Positions 35,735 to 46,095 of a DNA stretch of 64,000 bases are shown here, piece after piece. A program made the translations under genes and the position numbers. Position 1 is the first letter of the stretch. Every line of letters begins with the position of its first letter. This stretch comes from Limnanthes douglasii subsp. nivea (Eukaryota > Streptophyta > Magnoliopsida > Brassicales > Limnanthaceae), in the NCBI GenBank assembly GCA_036936605.1, contig JAUPFV010000002.1, positions 341,312,654 through 341,376,653 on the forward strand. Reading direction: 5' to 3'. The notes under the pieces are model-generated. The model made no database searches, was not told where the DNA came from, and was given only the letters and a program-made list of their open reading frames with translations.

Positions 35735-37440
35735 GTTCTATCACATTCATCTTGGATGAAAAAGGTAAAGAAGGCAAAGATAATTACATAGGTCAAATCC
35801 TTGAATTTTTCAAGACAACAAAATAAGATTATTTTAGAGTTCAACGGTTCTTCAAAGCGAAAGATACTGCAATCCAATTTCAAGAAAACCGTCAGCATGA
35901 GAAGCGTATATTTTACTATGATGCGATGAATGACAATGTATTAGATTCCATTGTCTTAAAACTCAAGATTATACAGCGAGAGCCTAATGATAATCTCAAG
36001 TTAAGACATTACGACTATTATTCTGATATGAAGTGTTTGGTGGACTATTCTACTTTCCACACACTTGGAAATTCTATTCGTGTTTCATCCTTATCTGTTG
36101 AGATGAAGAAAAATAGTACGGATATGAATACGCCACTAAAAGATCCAAACGATTCCTACAAACAAGAGCTAGCTCTATTGGATTTATATTGCGGTTGTGG
36201 TGGAATGTCAACTGGTTTGTACCTTAGTGCCAAAACCTTGGGCATTGACTTGAAAAAAAATTGGGTTGTGGAGATCAACAATACGTCTAAGAACTTGAAG
36301 TTGAATCTGTTGGGAAAAAGTCCCTAATATAAAACAGGAACAACAGATAGCCTTAACAGACAGACTAGTATATATATAGAGATAAACAAGAAGTGCCGAA
36401 ATGGTAACTTCATTTCAAATATCAATACAAGGGTCTGTTTTCTTATATAGAAAATACAGATAAATTGTTCGGTCTTATCTAAATAACTACCCTAATAACT
36501 GATATTAGACACTTCATAAACTAGACAATACGTATTCAAACTAACTAGTTTAGATTACTTCCAACATTCTCCCCTGTAATCTAAACTGCAACCAACTTCA
36601 CGGTGGTCTTCTCTGTCTTCTGCCATCAGATATGCAGGTTCCTCATCTTTTACTACCATGTCTTCTACCATCATAAGTGCAGCTTACTCATCTCTGCCAT
36701 CAGAAGTGCAGGTTCCTCATCTTGTACTGTCATGTCTTGTGCCATCAGAACTGCAGGTTCCTCATCTCTGCCATCAGAAGTGCAGGTTCCTCCTCGATTT
36801 GTACTTTTCATCCACTCCTCTCTAGTGAATAAAAGCTTCCCCTCTTAGTCTTCTCGTTTACTCCATTCGTCCTCCGTTGTTATTGCCTAGGCTCTGATAC
36901 CAATGTTGGGAAAAAAGTCCCTACGATAAAACAGGAACAACAGATAGCCTTAACAGACAGACTAGTATATTTATAGAGATAAACAAGAAGTGCGGAAATG
37001 GTAACTTCATTTCAAATATCAATACAAGGGTCTGTTTTCTTATATAGAAAATACAGATAAACTGTCCGATCTTATCTAAATAACTACTCTAATAACTTAT
37101 ATGAGACACGTTATAAACTAGACAATACATATTCAAACCAACTAGTTTAGATTACTTCCACCAGAATCATCTAGAAACACAACTTAGAAATGAAGCTACT
37201 AAAGATTTCTTTGACCTATTAACGGAGTGGGGCAAGCTATATAAAAATACATAGTAAAATATACCACGGGAAATGTGAAATTAAGTACACGTATCCCTGA
37301 AACATGCAGAAATTTGCGTTCAAATAGTGAAGGCAGAAATTCATATAAAGAATTCGACGTTGCGAGCCTTGTCGACATATGCTGTAGTGGTCATAATAAT
37401 ATTCGCAAGCGTAGATTTAATTTTAAGGTTGATCTAACTA
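35735..37440 (+). pseudogene. Captured chromomethylase fragment in E copy 1
   Basis: The reading resembles plant chromomethylases (CMT3 class). A BAH-domain segment (GQILEFFKTTK, FFKAKDT, then DNVLDSIVLKLKIIQ) runs from about 35740 to 36050, with a stop at 35824. Next come YYSDMKCLVDYSTFHTLGNS and motif I of cytosine-5 methyltransferases, LDLYCGCGGMSTG (about 36178-36216). After the TRIM insertion the reading resumes with residues before and into the chromodomain (about 37169-37440: FDVASLVDIC, RRRFNFKVDL). In chromomethylases the chromodomain lies between motif I and the catalytic Pro-Cys motif, so the order is right. The catalytic PCQ motif is absent, so no methyltransferase can be made. 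No introns interrupt it, though plant CMT genes are intron-rich. Confidence 0.8.
36308..37163 (-). mobile_element. TRIM-1: short LTR element inside the captured chromomethylase
   Basis: 856 bp with LTRs 36308-36566 and 36904-37163, starting TGTTGGGAAAAA, and a perfect target duplication GAATC (36303-36307 and 37164-37168). On the minus strand the primer site TTGGTATCAGAGCC is next to the right LTR and a purine tract ACAGGGGAGAA next to the left one, so the element reads leftward. The 337-bp interior holds repeats of a CATCAGAAGTGCAGGTTCCT type. On the minus strand it encodes a gag scrap (REEWMKSTN, DEEPA) like the gag of copia G, so TRIM-1 is a deletion derivative of a related copia. Copies 2 and 3 of E lack it. 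Confidence 0.92.
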
Positions 37441-37524
37441 GTTAGATTTTAATGGATGATATTTTTGCTCCATATGACTACAGTGGGTGAATTCGAGGGC
37501 GAATTCTTTCCAACCGGGAGAGGA

Positions 37525-37812
37525 TGATGTAGCTCACTATTTGAATTCAATTATTTAAATATTTTAGTTTTAGATTTATTTTATTTTAAGGATTTATTTA
37601 AGATAACAAATTAAATCTAATTATATTCTGATTTAATAGGATATTATTTTACTATGTTTATTTTTGTTTCCTTGTTTTGTATTAAGGATTTGGGCGATTC
37701 CTATTTAAGGCGCCTCAAACCCTACTTTTATTTTGAGACTTTTTTAATAGAATTTTGATAATGAAAATTAGGGTTCCCCCTATATTGACTTCTCTGCGTT
37801 TACTTTGTATCA
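37525..37812 (+). repeat. E copy 1, 3' LTR
   Basis: Starts TGATGTAGCTCAC and ends TTTGTATCA. Matches the 5' LTR of copy 2 (43232-43538), which is longer by a 19-bp internal duplication. Preceded by a purine tract and followed by AGATG. Confidence 0.93.
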
Positions 37813-39634
37813 AGATGTGATCTTCAATGAAATAATGATGTACAAGGACAGACATAAAACCGAAGCAAATGACTCAAAGCGTATGAATCAATATTTGCAG
37901 ACATTGATGGAGTCCCAGATAATCAAGAAATAGAGCCGACCTAGGCAGTTCCTGTTTTGCGAAGATCTTCCCGACCTCATGTTCCCAACAGAAGATATTT
38001 GAACAATCTGTTACTTACCGATGGAGGGAAACCTGAATGCTATGATCAAGCTTTCCAGACCAGTGATGTTAACAAGTGGGAGCTTGCTATGAAAAATAAG
38101 ACGAAGTCTTTAATCTCATATGATACATGATAACTAGTTGAGTTACTAATGGGTAAGAAGGCACTTCATAACAAATGGGTGTATCGGGTGAAAGATGAGC
38201 ATGATGGCTCTAAGAGATACAAAGTTTGACTAGTTGTTAAAGTGTTCCAACAAAAGGAAGGAATTGATTACACTGATATTTTGCTCTAGTTGTGAAGCTC
38301 AATACTATTAGATCAGTGTTGAGTATTTTTCCCATTGAGACCTTTATCTTGAACAGTTAGATGTGAAGACTGCATTTCTTCACGGGGACTTGGATGAGGA
38401 AATATACATGTATCAACCAGAAGGTTTCTTAAAAGAAGGGAAAGAAAACATGGTATGGAGACTCAAGAAAAGTTTGTATGGTCTAAAACAAGCTCCAAAC
38501 AGTGGTACAAGAAATTTGACGGCTTTATGTAAGAAAATGTAATGCAGACCACTTTTATTATTTTAATATATGTAAGTCTTGTTATATCATTTTGTTACTC
38601 TATGTTGATGATATGTTAGTAGCAGGTTCATATATGGATGATATTAGAAAATTGAAGCAAAAATTGTCAAAAAAATTTGATATGAAGGGCTTGGGTCCGG
38701 CGAAGAAGATTCTTGGAATGCAAATCACAAGAGATAAGCATATATAAGTTTTGCAGTTATCTCAGTCAGAGTACATCGATCGCATTTTGAAGAGATTAAA
38801 CATGTGTGATGCCAAACCAGTTAGTATACCATTTGCAGGTCACTTTCGTTTATCCAAGGATCAATCCCCTAAGATGGATGAAGAAAAAAACTCCATGGAA
38901 TAGGTTCATTACGCCTCAGCTATTGGAAGTTTGATGTATGCAATGGTCTGTACAAGACCAGACATTAGTCATGCAGTGGGAGTTGTGAGTAGGTTTATGT
39001 CAAATCCAGGGAAAATTCATTGGGAAGCTGTGAAATGGATTTTGAGGTGCCTACTAGGTACCACAGAAAAGTGTTTGTACTTTGATAAGGGTGAGTTAAA
39101 GGTACAAGGCTACATAGATGCAGATTATAGAGGTGAAGTTGATCACCGGAAAAGCACTATCGGTTAAATATTTATTTTTGGAACTGCAGTTGTTAGTTGG
39201 ATGTCAAAGTTACAGAAAATTATCACTCTATCAACTATAGAGGCTGAGTATGTAGCAGTGACCGAAGCCAGTAAAGAGATGGTATGGCTTCAAGGTTTGT
39301 TAACCCAGTTTGGATTCAAACATAAGAACAACGTTCTGCATAGTGATAGTCAAAGTGTAATTCCATTGGCGAAGAATTCAACATTTCATTCAAGAACCAA
39401 GCACATCAGTATTCGTTATCATTTCATTAGATCTTTATTGGAAGATGAGGTGCTAATACTGGAAAAGATCCAAGGAAGCAAGAATCCAGCTGATATGTTG
39501 ACAAAGACAGTAGCCATTGAAAAACTGAAGTTGTGTTCAGCTTCACTTGGTCTGCAAGAGTAATAAGACCAGGAAGATCTGCAGCATAGATGAAGGTGCA
39601 AAGACATGTGGAAACCAGTCTTCAAGTGGGAGAT
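37813..39634 (+). pseudogene. Copia F, second half (linker, RT, RNase H)
   Basis: The sequence begins in mid-gene at the codons for DVIFNE, which normally follow the integrase-RT linker, because E inserted there. Reverse transcriptase is broken: [21 protein letters not shown] (about 38355-38416), SLYGLKQAP, and the catalytic YVDD at 38601-38612. RNase H is well preserved from 38931: YAMVCTRPDISHAVGVVSRF, ADYRGEVDHRKSTIG, then after a stop TIEAEYVAVTEASKEMVWLQ and HSDSQSVIPLAKNS. It ends at TAA 39561-39563. A purine tract AAGTGGGAGAT abuts the LTR at 39635. The family is Tnt1-like copia. The matching first half is at 41107-43231, to the right, not to the left as expected. Confidence 0.9.
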
Positions 39635-40113
39635 TGTTATTTTGACATAATAGTCCATCCTTATTCAATATACATTTCAATGGATAGAAGAGATGCTAGA
39701 TGAAAAGACAGTGAAGATGAGGCAAGTTCTAAACATATTAAAGAGAGCTATGGTGAATTAAAAAAGACAGTGTAATTTTAGTGGGTCATAAATTACACAT
39801 TAAGGACTGTAAATGTTTTCCCCTTTTAAGTGTGACAGTCTCTACAAAACTAAGTGCTAGGTTTTTTGTGTATGCATCAAAAACGACAGAATCACTGTGT
39901 CTTTATAATAAAATCGATCTGCAGCAGGTCCGGAGATGTAGGCATAATTTGCTGAAATCCGTTAACAATTGTGTGTTTGCTTTCACTTTTGTTTTGTGTT
40001 TCTTTTCTTATTGATTTGATTGCATGAAAATTGTGTATTTTCCCAAAACCCATCTTTACCTCAAGAAAATTTAGAAGTGATTTGGTAGGAAATTAGTGTA
40101 TTTCCCTTACGAC
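39635..40113 (+). repeat. Copia F LTR-1
   Basis: Starts TGTTATTTTGACATAATAG directly after a polypurine tract and ends at ...CCCTTACGAC before a primer site TGGTATCAGA. About 97% like LTR-2. It is both the 3' LTR of the unit to its left and the 5' LTR of the deleted unit to its right. Confidence 0.9.
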
Positions 40114-40628
40114 TGGTATCAGATCTAGGCTGGTAGCGATCCAAAGGAGGTCACATTTGAGTGGGAGCAATGCCTATAGACGAAGGAAAGATGAGACTCG
40201 AAAAAATCAATGGTGTAGATTTTGGGTTCCGGAAGAGGCTGAGTATGTAGCAGTGACCGAAGCCAGTAAAAAGATGATATGGCTTCAAGGTTTGTTAACC
40301 GAGTTTGGATTCAAACATAAGAACAACGTTCTGCATAGTGATAGTCAAAGTGTAATTCAATTGGCGAAGAATTCAATATTTCATTCAAGAACCAAGCACA
40401 TCAGTCTTCGTTATCATTTCATTAGATCTTTATTGGAAGATGAGGTGCTAATACTGGAAAAGACCAAGGAAGCAAGACTTCAGCTGATATGTTGACAAAG
40501 ACAGTAGCCATTGAAAAACTGAAGTTGTGTTCAGCTTCACTTGGTCTGCAAGAGTAATAAGACCAGAAAGATCTGCAATATAGATCAAGGTGCAAAGACA
40601 TGTGGAAACCAGTCTTCAAGTGGGAGAT
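40114..40628 (+). mobile_element. Copia F deletion unit: gag start fused to RNase H end
   Basis: Between the two F LTRs lies an internal region of only about 515 bp: primer site, leader, the first 20 or so gag codons, then at about 40222 a direct switch to the C-terminal RNase H (AEYVAVTEASKKMIWLQGLL) and the 3' untranslated region with the polypurine tract. Everything in between, about 4 kb plus any E insertion, is deleted. The join is at a short GAAGAGGCTGAG-like overlap. Confidence 0.9.
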
Positions 40629-41106
40629 TGTTATTTTGGCATAATAGTCCAGCCTTATTCAATATACATTTCAATGAATATAAGAGATCCTAGATGAAAA
40701 GACAGTGACGATGAGGCAAGTTCTAAACATATTAAAGAGAGCTGGAGTGAATTAAAAAAGACAGTGTAATTTTAGTGGGTCATAAATTACACATTAAGGA
40801 TTGTAAATGTTTTCTCTTTTTAAGTGTGACAGTCTCTACAAAACTAAGTGCTAGGGTTTTTGTGTATGCATCAAAAACGGCAGAATCGTTGTGTCTTTAT
40901 AATAAAATCGATCTGCAGCAGGTCCGGAGATGTAGGCATAATTTGTTGAACTCCGTTAACAATTGTGTGTTTGATTTCACTTTTTTTTTTGTTTCTTTTC
41001 TTTTTTATTTGATTGCATGAAAAATGTGTATTTTCCCAAAACCCCTCTTTACCTCAAGAAAATTTAGAAGTGATTTGCTAGGAAATTAGTGTATTTCCCT
41101 TACGAC
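40629..41106 (+). repeat. Copia F LTR-2
   Basis: Second LTR of the array, 478 bp, followed by primer site TGGTATCAGAGC at 41107. It serves as the 5' LTR of the first-half unit to the right. Confidence 0.9.
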
Positions 41107-43231
41107 TGGTATCAGAGCTAGGCTGGTAGCGATCCAAAGGAGGTCACATTTGAGTGGGAGCAATGGCTATAGACGAAAGAAAGATGAGACTCGAAAAAAC
41201 CGATGGTGTAGATTTTAGGTTTTGGAAGATGCAGATTGAAGATTATCTATACCAGAAAAAGCTTTATCAAACCCTTTCAGAAAAGAAACCAGAGAGTATG
41301 AAAGATGAAGAATGGGCCCTTCTTGACAGACAAGCTCTTGTAGTCATCCGATTGACGCTAATCCACAATGTTACTTTTAACATCGTAAGGGAAACAAACA
41401 CGACGGGTCTTAAGAAGGCTCTCTCCCGTATGTATGAGAAGCCATCAACGTTTAACAAAGTTTACTTGATAAGGCATTTATTCAATTTGCGAATGACAGA
41501 AGGCGCGTCAGTAGCTCAATAACTCAATGAACTCAATACAATCACAACCCAGTTCAGTTCAGTTGAAATATGTTTTGATGAAGAAATACGAGCACTGATA
41601 CTATTGTCTTCACTACTAAATAGTTGGAATGCTACTGTCACAGCGGTGAGTAGCTCGTCAAGAAGCAATAAATTGAAATTTAATGATGTTCGTGACCTAG
41701 TTCTCAGTGAAGAGTTTTGAAGGAGAGAATCAGGTGAGTCATCAATCGCCTCAGTCTTACATACAGAGTCGAGAGGAAGAAATTCAACCAGAGGATATGG
41801 ACGCGGTAAATCGAACTACCGAGGAAAATCAAGAGACTGGAGATCTAAGTCTAGGAATCCTAAATATTCCCAAGGGTTGAGAAACATCTAGTGTTGGAAT
41901 TGTGGGAAGATGAGGCACTATGCAAGAGAGAACCAAAGGACCAGGAGAAGAAAATAGAGGAAAATATCACTTCAGAAGGAGATGATGCGTTAATATGCTC
42001 CTTAGAAAGCCGAGAAAATTCTTGGGTATTAGATTTTAGAGCATCGTTTCACGCGACTTCGAAGAAAGAATTCTTCGAGAGGTATGTCCCTGGTAACCTT
42101 GGAAAATTATATTTTGGTGATTATCAACCTTGTGATATAATTGGTAAAGGTACTGTGAAGATTAAGTTGAATGGGTCTGTATGAGAACTGAAAGATGTCA
42201 CACATATCCCCGATCTAAGAAAGAACTTAATCTCACTAGGGTAGTTGGCTAGCAAAGGCTACAATACGATCTTCCATGGTAAAAATTGGAAGATTTCAAA
42301 GGGAGCAATGACGGGTTCTCGCGAGAAGAAGAGTGGAACTCTTTACAAGACAACAGATATGAGCTATTCAATTGGAATAGCAGCAGGAAACGAAAATCCA
42401 AATGTTTGGAACCAGAGGCTTGGTCACATGAGTGTGAAAATTATGTACTCGAAGGGGAAGCTTCCAAGTCATAATTCAGTCGATATAGACATGTGCGAAT
42501 ATTGCATACTTGGAAAACAGAAAAGGGTCAGTTTTCAGACGAGTGACAGAACTCCAAAGAAACAAAGGCTGGAGCTCGTTCACTCTGACGTTTGGGGGCC
42601 AACAATTGTTTCATCTATAGGAGGGAAACAATATTTCATGACCTTTATCGACGATCATTCTCGAAAGGTATGGGTTTATTTTCTAAAGCATAAATCTGAA
42701 GTGTTTGATTTTTTTAGGAGATGGAAATATATGGTTGAGAATGAGACAGGTTTGAAGATTAAAAAGCTGAGAACCGATAATGGTGGTGAACATGAGGACA
42801 CCAAATTCAAGAAGTTTTGCTATGAGCATGGGATCAGGATGGAGAGAACCGTGCAGGGTACGCCTCAACACAATAGTATTTCCAAACGTATGAACAGAAC
42901 ATTGACAGAAAGAGCTAGAAGCATTCGTTTATAGTCTGGTTTACCGCAGCAGTTCTGGGCAGAAGCGATCAACACATTGGCTTACCTGGTTAACCGAGGC
43001 CCATCGGTTCCCTTAGAACATAGAATACTCGAGGAGGTATAGAGTGGTAAGGATAAAAAATTATCACATCTAAGAGTTTTTGGTTGTATTGTATATGTTC
43101 ATATAAGTGATCAAGGCAGGAACAAGCTTGATCCGAAATCGAAGAAATGTTTCCTGATCGGCTATGGCGAAGATGAGTTTAGTTATCGTGTTTGGGATGA
43201 CGAAAACAGAAGATGATACGAAGCAGAGATG
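41107..43231 (+). pseudogene. Copia F, first half (primer site, gag, protease, integrase)
   Basis: The tRNA-Met primer site at 41107 is followed by the gag ATG at 41163 (MAIDERKMRLEK), with FWKMQIEDYLYQKKLYQTLS and NKVYLIRHLFNLRMTEGASV; the frame stops at 41521 and continues. A knuckle (CWNCGKMRHYARE, changed from the consensus) is near 41895. The protease active site near 42030 reads WVLDFRASFHAT, so the catalytic D-S/T-G is damaged. Integrase: LELVHSDVWGP, FIDDHSRKVWVYFLKHKSEVF, RTDNGGEHEDTKFKKFC, and the E region (PQHNSISKRMNRTL) with changes. It ends at 43231 with the target duplication AGATG, where E is inserted. Confidence 0.9.
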
Positions 43232-43538
43232 TGATGTAGCTCACTATTTAAATTCAATTATTTAAATATTTTACTTTTAGATTTATTTTATTTTAAGGAT
43301 TTATTTTATTTTAAGGATTTATTTAAGATAACAAATTAAATCTGATTATATTCGGATTTAATGGGATATTATTTTATTATGTTTTTTTTTGTTTCCTTAT
43401 TTTGTATTAAGGATTTGGGCGATTTTTATTTAAGGCGCCTCAAACCCTACTTTTATTTTTAGACTTTTTTTAATAGAATTTTGATAAAGAAAATTAGGGT
43501 TCCCCCTATATTGGCTTCTCTACGTTTACTCTGTATCA
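43232..43538 (+). repeat. E copy 2, 5' LTR
   Basis: 307 bp from TGATGTAGCTCAC to CTCTGTATCA. Compared with the copy 1 LTR it has a 19-bp tandem duplication (GGATTTATTTTATTTTAA). The left target duplication AGATG is at 43227-43231. Confidence 0.93.
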
Positions 43539-43541
43539 TAT

Positions 43542-43558
43542 TGGTATCAGACAGAGGC
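43542..43558 (+). other. E primer-binding site
   Basis: TGGTATCAGACAGAGGC, three bases after the LTR. The first ten bases match the initiator tRNA-Met primer site used by many plant LTR elements. Confidence 0.8.
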
Positions 43559-43569
43559 AGTCTTGCGAG

Positions 43570-44193
43570 ATGGTGCGAGGAAGACCCAAAGGTCGCAGCA
43601 GCGTTGCTGTGGAAGGAGATGCGAGTGATTTTGGAGATTGCGAGAATGCTGACCTGCGCCGTCAGGTCGAGTATCTTGGTCGTAAGATGGCTGAACTTAC
43701 TGACAGGAAACCCGATGTGGAGGCTGAAGGTCCCGATAACCCTTTTGGAGAAAGGCCAGAACGTAAAACTTATCCGGACTGCCGCTGGGAGCTTGGATTT
43801 AAGGTCAACATTCCTGACTTTGATAGTGGCCTTCGGGCGGAGGAGTTTGTTGATTGGTTATCCCAGGTTGAGGAGGTGCTGAAAGGTGAAATTTCTGATG
43901 CAACTTGGCCGAAATTGGGAGATCCGATTTATGATGTATACGGTGATGAGGATGAAGACGATCCAATTTATGATACATACGGCGCTGAGGATGAAGATGA
44001 TTGGGTAACACCGACAATAGTTTCTCATTATTTCACTAAGTTAAATAATGATAATCCTTCGTCTGTATCAATAAAATCTAATGGAAATTTGGATGATGGT
44101 TTTAATAATGCCGAGATTTGTGCTAAACTTTTAGTGGATAAAAGAAAAAAAATAAAAAGGGAAAAAACAATAAAATTGCTTCTAATGAAATAG
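43570..44193 (+). CDS. E truncated gag-like ORF with internal deletion
   Basis: A 207-codon frame begins MVRGRPKGRSS. Its first about 107 residues match the N terminus of gypsy gag of the chromovirus kind: a basic start, a coiled segment, then FGERPERKTY, RWELGFKVNIPDF and EFVDWLSQVEEVL. Where the capsid core should continue, the sequence jumps to a stretch with a tandemly repeated acidic unit (DPIYDVYGDEDED and DPIYDTYGAEDED, about 43920-44003). That stretch resembles the linker that precedes reverse transcriptase in such elements, so gag core, knuckle and protease seem deleted. The last 60 residues (Asn/Lys-rich) are unassigned. Whether this frame is translated is unknown. It is the only intact E-derived frame. 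Confidence 0.7.
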   Translation: MVRGRPKGRSSVAVEGDASDFGDCENADLRRQVEYLGRKMAELTDRKPDVEAEGPDNPFGERPERKTYPDCRWELGFKVNIPDFDSGLRAEEFVDWLSQVEEVLKGEISDATWPKLGDPIYDVYGDEDEDDPIYDTYGAEDEDDWVTPTIVSHYFTKLNNDNPSSVSIKSNGNLDDGFNNAEICAKLLVDKRKKIKREKTIKLLLMK

Positions 44194-44199
44194 TCAAAT

Positions 44200-44425
44200 T
44201 TGGGGTCTTCTCCTATCCATTAGCGGCATTCAAAATACGATTACCATGCGATGGAAGCGACAGAGCCCTAGACACCGTCACAGTCGATTGGAGATGTGAT
44301 TTTGCTGCTCTCTGTCAATGGACGATTCATAATTTCCCTAAGATTAAAGGTAGAGCAGTATGGAACAAGTATCGATGTCGGAGGTGACAATGGTCGTCTC
44401 CCTGTTTACCCTAAGGAATACTCAC
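44200..44425 (+). pseudogene. Captured MATH/TRAF-like domain fragment
   Basis: Read in one frame the stretch gives DTVTVDWRCDFAALCQWTIH followed by NFPKIKGRAVWNKY, then shifts by one base to a reading with VGGDNGRLPVYPKEYSQAL. This resembles the plant TRAF-like/MATH proteins whose domain opens with a C-x-W-x-V-x-N-F-x-x-x-K-x-R-A-x-W-S-K-Y-F-E-V-G-G pattern. It is a partial first half of the domain with one frameshift. In its host gene it would mediate protein interaction. It is on the plus strand, in line with gag. Confidence 0.7.
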
Positions 44426-44655
44426 AAGCTTTGTCTGACGCACAGATGGTGTTCGGTGAAAATTCTGAGAGAAATGTCTGGAAAGTGGGATATGCAAAAA
44501 AGGTGTTCGAAAAAATTCCTTAGAGAGAAACGGGGTTATGGTACGATGGTGTCTGGGTTTGTTAGGAATAATCTATTCGAGGATGCTATTAGGGTTTTTG
44601 GTGAGTTGATTCAGAGCGGTGATGTTGATCGCCTTGATGTAATTAAAGGTACAAC
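44426..44655 (+). pseudogene. Captured pentatricopeptide-repeat fragment
   Basis: One PPR and its borders can be read: YAKKVFEKIP, a stop, then YGTMVSGFVRNNLFEDAIRV and FGELIQSGDVDRLD. The A-x-x-V-F-x-x-[IM]-P ... W-N-T-M-[IV]-S-G pattern is that of PLS-type organellar RNA-editing PPR proteins. The downstream half is in the same frame as the next captured fragment, forming a fused reading from 44360 to 44914. Confidence 0.75.
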
Positions 44656-44832
44656 ACAGTCTGTAGGGGCTGGAGAAATTCTGGTGAATCTTTGGAACAT
44701 CACAAAAGTTGTTTCTTTGATTGGACAGGCTCTGGAGATGTCACCCAAAGAAAGAGAAAAATGCCATAAGCATAACTTTTCTCAAGTCACAACCTATATT
44801 GATGAAGAATGGGCTGAATTGTTTGTAAGTGA
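44656..44832 (+). pseudogene. Captured trehalose-6-phosphate synthase fragment
   Basis: The reading GEILVNLWNITKVVSLIGQA, LEMSPKEREK, CHKHNFSQVTTY and EEWAELFVSE matches the end of the glucosyltransferase domain of class I plant trehalose-6-phosphate synthases (consensus ILVNPWNITEVA, ALNMPxEEREKRHxHNFxHV, AQEWAExFVSEL). The invariant Pro of VNPWN is replaced by Leu. Only about 58 codons were taken. It is in frame with the PPR piece before it. Confidence 0.8.
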
Positions 44833-45404
44833 AGGTCATATAGAGTACATGAGAGTGTTGACTGATGTCCTATGCAAACTTGAAGAGATGCAAAAAATTG
44901 ATGACGAAAGATAACAGTTAGTCGTGGAGATAGTGGGCATGTCTTCTGAAGATTTAAAGGATGGGCGTTAATCACAGAGAAAACAACCAAAGAGGAGCCT
45001 GTTGAGCCAGATAAGATACAGATGACAGGTAAACTGTGCTCGCGATAAAACGAACGCAAAGTCTGTGTGATCGATGATATCTATCCAGTGCAGGAACACC
45101 GTTATCGGCTAATGCATAATGGATGCGGTCATAACTGGTTTGCATCAAGAGACGTAGTCGACCTATCTGGACATGATAAGCCCACTACTGCTACAACTGC
45201 GCAAACACAATCACCAGTCATTGGTATATCTGACTCTCGCCGGAAGAAGGATATTAAAGTTACAGATTTGGAAGGAAGCTCACTAGATGAAGTTAAAGTT
45301 GAACTCTAGAAACACAGATTCAACAACTGTGGGACAGAGCCTTAAAACAATCAACCTGGAGATATAATTTTGTCAGCAGATTCTAAACCTGAGTCAGTTG
45401 CTGA
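44833..45404 (+). pseudogene. Unidentified captured sequence between TPS and LRR fragments
   Basis: Two readings look like former coding sequence. 44833-44970 gives HIEYMRVLTDVLCKLEEMQK followed by a short Glu/Asp-rich stretch to a stop. 45040-45310 gives VIDDIYPVQEHRYRLMHNGC and a later KKDIKVTDLEGSSLDEVKVE. I do not recognise either. Codon-like composition and sense orientation suggest additional captured exons. Stops at 44912, 44970 and 45307 break them. Confidence 0.45.
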
Positions 45405-45409
45405 CTTAC

Positions 45410-45770
45410 TGTAGTTATAGAACGTATGAACAAGAAACTGTATGAACAAGAAACTGTATGAACAAGAAACTTGGAATAAAAAGAAAATGTTACTACTTGA
45501 TATTGAACTGAAATAACAAAGTACAAACAACTTAAATACTTTCTAAGAGAAAGAAGCATAACCCACTCCTATTTTAGTGCCACTCTCTTACTCCACTAAC
45601 ACACTCCTACAAAATCAACAACTCCCCACTACTAAGTCTTACTCCACTAACACACTCCTAAAATATCACCAACTCCCCACTACTAAGTCTTATAATAGAT
45701 GGAAACAATTAAATAAAACAAATAAAACAATTAAAACTTTGTTTTAGAATATGTTTAGATTAACCCAATA
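45410..45770 (-). repeat. Solo LTR of copia G in E copy 2
   Basis: 361 bp, TGTAGTTATAG to CCAATA on the plus strand (TG...CA in related copies), flanked by a perfect target duplication CTTAC (45405-45409 and 45771-45775). It matches the 5' LTR of copia G at 53707-54048, which is followed by the same CTTAC and the same E sequence. An insertion shared by copies 2 and 3 has thus been reduced here to one LTR. Confidence 0.92.
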
Positions 45771-45775
45771 CTTAC

Positions 45776-46095
45776 AAAGGGTTGGAAGGGATGACCACAC
45801 TGTTGTAAAGCGTAGGATGACCGTGATCCATGAGTTTAATAATTCAGAATATGTCTTATTTTTACGAAACAACATTATTTCTGACTCAATTCCATCAGAT
45901 GTTCGAGAATACCAGCTTTTGAAACAACTAAACTTAAGCTGCAACACTTTCAATGGACCAGTTCCAAACTCGTTACTTAATTTACGTGGACTAACTCACT
46001 TGTTTCTTAGAAGTAATAAATTGAGTGCAGCTTCAAGCATTAGTATTTTACCGTCTGGACTGGACTGCCTTCGAAGGAATTTTCCTTGCAATCGA
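45776..46095 (+). pseudogene. Captured LRR receptor-kinase fragment (E copy 2)
   Basis: After an unassigned lead-in (RDDHTVVKRRMTVIHEF), the reading gives LRNNIISDSIPSDVREYQLL, KQLNLSCNTFNGPVPNSLL and NLRGLTHLFLRSNKLS, i.e. three plant-type leucine-rich repeats (L-x-x-L-x-L-S-x-N-x-x-x-G-x-[IV]-P). Then comes LPSGLDCLRRNFPCNRG, the Cys-containing border after the repeats in LRR VIII-2 (malectin-type) receptor kinases. The usual last repeats between these two blocks are missing. Such genes have many introns and none is seen here. Confidence 0.78.

Larger units (their letters stand above)
35231..37812 (+). mobile_element. Composite LTR retrotransposon E, copy 1 (3' part)
   Basis: From TTCCCTAGAGAAGTTATAAG onward this matches copies 2 (46137 onward) and 3 (54414 onward). 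It holds the second unidentified host fragment, the chromomethylase fragment, the short pol terminus, a polypurine tract (GGGAGAGGA at about 37516-37524) and a complete 3' LTR at 37525-37812. The right flank is AGATG (37813-37817), the target duplication of E in copia F. The 5' part is missing; the sequence is joined to gypsy C. A TRIM element (36308-37163) sits inside. Confidence 0.85.
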
